A DNA stretch of 64,000 bases from Actinoallomurus sp. (GTDB taxonomy: Bacteria > Actinomycetota > Actinomycetes > Streptosporangiales > Streptosporangiaceae), in contig JAOPYL010000042.1 of NCBI GenBank assembly GCA_025964625.1, positions 18,850-82,849 of the forward strand, read 5' to 3'. Below are positions 62,739 to 64,000 of the stretch, in pieces. Position 1 is the first letter of the stretch; every line of letters begins with the position of its first letter. The notes beneath the pieces were generated by a model that did no database searches, was not told the origin of the DNA, and saw only the letters and a program-made list of their open reading frames with translations. Position numbers and translations under genes: made by a program.

Positions 62739-63461
62739 GTGGGGCTTCACGGCGACCCTGACGACTATGGGCTGCCCAAGGTCGACGTCGTCGTGCCGGA
62801 TGACGCGCGGGAGCTCGATCGCGACGTGATCGCATACCGGCGCGAACTGCGGCAGCTCCGCCGCCGCGAGCACTGGCAGCGGCTTGCCCGTCCCTTCACC
62901 CGTTACGGCATCGCCGCACCGTTCATCGCGAGCGCCGTGCTCATCGCCCTGATCAGCGGGGTTCTGATGACCGTCGTCTCCCCCAGGCCGAGTCCACGGA
63001 CCATTCAGGTGCCGCCGACCGGGCCGACGCGCCTTCGCCCCGGCGACATCGGCGGCCCGCTTCCCACCGGCGATGTCATCGTCGCCGGCAAACGCACCCC
63101 GCTGACCGACTTCGTCAACGTCGCGGGTGTCATCCTCATTGTGCCCCGCGACTGCCACTGCGACTCCGCCGTGGAGAATCTCGCGCAGCAGGCCGGTTAT
63201 CAGCGGCTTCAGGTCTGGCTGGTCGCGGACGCGCGTACCGGAAAGGCCGCCGATGACGTGGGCCGCCTGGCCGGCGCCGCCACGCACGGCTTCGCGCGTG
63301 TCGCCGACGACCCGGACCGGCTGCTCTCGTCGGCGTACAAGGCCGCCGGGCCGACCGCGGTGCTCGTCACGACCGACAAGGTCGTCCGCAAGGTCCTGAG
63401 AGGCGTTCGGTCCGGCCAGAACTTCACTCCCGACCTGCAGCCGTTGCAGACTCCGAGCTGA
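62739..63461 (+). CDS. Membrane-anchored thioredoxin-like protein with CxC motif
   Basis: A 240-residue protein. A cytoplasmic head of about 55 residues, rich in Arg and Glu, precedes one membrane helix (IAAPFIASAVLIALISGVLM). The extracytoplasmic domain resembles a TlpA/AhpC-like thioredoxin fold: VNVAGVILIVPRDCHCDSAVENL as its active-site region, ending in PTAVLVTTDKVVRKVLRGV. The usual CxxC is replaced by CHC (Cys-x-Cys), so redox activity is plausible but not certain. GTG 62739 follows AAGGTAGG. It is followed by a lipoprotein gene with a PCu(A)C-like look. Confidence 0.65.
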   Translation: MGLHGDPDDYGLPKVDVVVPDDARELDRDVIAYRRELRQLRRREHWQRLARPFTRYGIAAPFIASAVLIALISGVLMTVVSPRPSPRTIQVPPTGPTRLRPGDIGGPLPTGDVIVAGKRTPLTDFVNVAGVILIVPRDCHCDSAVENLAQQAGYQRLQVWLVADARTGKAADDVGRLAGAATHGFARVADDPDRLLSSAYKAAGPTAVLVTTDKVVRKVLRGVRSGQNFTPDLQPLQTPS

Positions 63462-63575
63462 ACTCCGGGCTCTTCGGGCCCCCGCGTGTCGTCCGGCGGG
63501 GCACCTCGCTACGCTTCCCTGTGGCGTTTCGCACGCCTTTGGAATGTCCACCCCGCCCAAGGAGAGAACGACGCC

Positions 63576-64000
63576 GTGAGCCGCACACGCCGCCGGGCCG
63601 TCGCCATCACCGTCGCCGGCGTCTTCGCCGTCGCCCCGATGGTGTCCGCCTGTGGTGCCGGCAGGAATCCGCAAAGTGCGCTGCCGACCCAGCTCGCCGA
63701 GGGCGTCAACGCCTCCGTGCACCAGGTCGACATCCGCAACGTCTTCATACTCGGTCCCGACCCCGGCCAGCGTCTGGCCGCCGGCGGCTCCGCGCCGCTC
63801 TACGCGTGGTTCGTGAACCACGGTTCCTCTCCGGACAGGCTGGTGGCGGTCGACGCCCCCGGTGTGGCGCAGTCGGTCGAGATCACTGGCGGCTCCCTCG
63901 ACCTGCCGCCGGCCCAGCTGGTCTCCACCGCCCAGGCCGCCGGCACGCCGGCTCAGGGCGCCACGGCGAGCGGCACCCCGGCTCCCGGCGCTCCGGCCGG
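63576..64000 (+). CDS. Lipoprotein, PCu(A)C/DUF461-like, cut by the window end
   Basis: At least 141 codons, with no stop before the window ends. GTG 63576 follows GGAGAGA. A signal peptide with lipobox (VAPMVSACGAG) is followed by SVHQVDIRNVFILGPDPGQR, LYAWFVNHGSSPDRLVAVDA and VEITGGSLDLPPA, the strand pattern of copper-chaperone-like DUF461 lipoproteins. The region ends in Ala/Gly/Pro/Thr-rich repeats. His and Met copper ligands cannot be confirmed in the visible part. Confidence 0.6.
   Translation, partial: MSRTRRRAVAITVAGVFAVAPMVSACGAGRNPQSALPTQLAEGVNASVHQVDIRNVFILGPDPGQRLAAGGSAPLYAWFVNHGSSPDRLVAVDAPGVAQSVEITGGSLDLPPAQLVSTAQAAGTPAQGATASGTPAPGAPA

Noticed and set aside
62442..63821. A long open frame on the minus strand, 459 codons.
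   Set aside because: It is antisense to the CxC membrane protein and the lipoprotein gene, has Arg/Gly/Asp-rich low-complexity content, no ribosome site, and crosses the promoters of carD.

Overview
The window is 64 kb of very GC-rich DNA. Codon third positions are strongly G/C-biased, GTG and TTG starts are common, and genes are dense on both strands. The gene families are actinobacterial: CarD, DUF2530, DUF3027, DUF3263, DUF2637, IdeR/DtxR, an XPB helicase, a CIRCE-controlled groEL without groES, and UdgX. The best guess is a spore-forming or mycelial actinomycete of the Streptosporangiales or Streptomyces type, perhaps Thermomonosporaceae. That placement is inferred from gene content and order, not from a marker gene. 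Most of the window is chromosomal core.

Layout. 1-9 kb: a polysaccharide pyruvyl transferase-like gene with DUF4142, a degenerate methyltransferase, an alcohol dehydrogenase, a PAS-GAF-SpoIIE phosphatase with an anti-sigma-type ATPase domain, a DtxR/IdeR repressor, a UdgX uracil-DNA glycosylase and an MFS exporter. 9-19 kb: pdxH, a citrate synthase, serC, a large membrane protein, a secreted propeller-like protein, recD2 and purC. 19-29 kb: thpR, a marR-MFS pair with its operator, then a block of DUF2530, a sacsin-like ATPase, DUF3027, an MFS protein and an extended cold-shock protein. 29-36 kb: an acyl-CoA synthetase divergent from a TetR gene, a Helicase_C_3 protein and XPB. 36-40 kb: groEL with two CIRCE elements, a cold-shock gene, and a SAM-I riboswitch-controlled pair made of a threonine synthase-like enzyme and a ubiquitin-like sulfur carrier. 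40-46 kb: otsA and otsB flank an ECF sigma factor, a receptor-type Ser/Thr kinase and a PadR regulator. 46-51 kb: a SAM hydrolase, a MarR, a SHOCT protein, a mycosin-like protease and a DUF4097-like lipoprotein. 51-53 kb: a small accessory patch of decayed toxin-antitoxin genes beside a tRNA-Thr. 53-64 kb: a TetR-SDR pair, rlmB, a Clp N-domain protein, cysS, DUF2637, a fumarylacetoacetase, ispF, carD, a membrane CxC protein and a truncated lipoprotein gene.

The most informative unit is at 38.6-40.3 kb. The gene that would normally be labelled thrC sits under a SAM-I riboswitch and overlaps by 4 bp a MoaD/ThiS-like protein ending in Gly-Gly. This fits methionine synthesis rather than threonine synthesis: O-phosphohomoserine plus a protein thiocarboxylate gives homocysteine. 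From memory, such a route has been reported in Streptomyces as MetM/MetO.

The second notable area is 51.0-53.0 kb. It holds four frameshifted or nonsense-interrupted toxin-antitoxin genes, one intact partner gene and an 18-bp palindrome lying over a promoter -35 box. I see no prophage, transposase, integrase, CRISPR array or large biosynthetic cluster.
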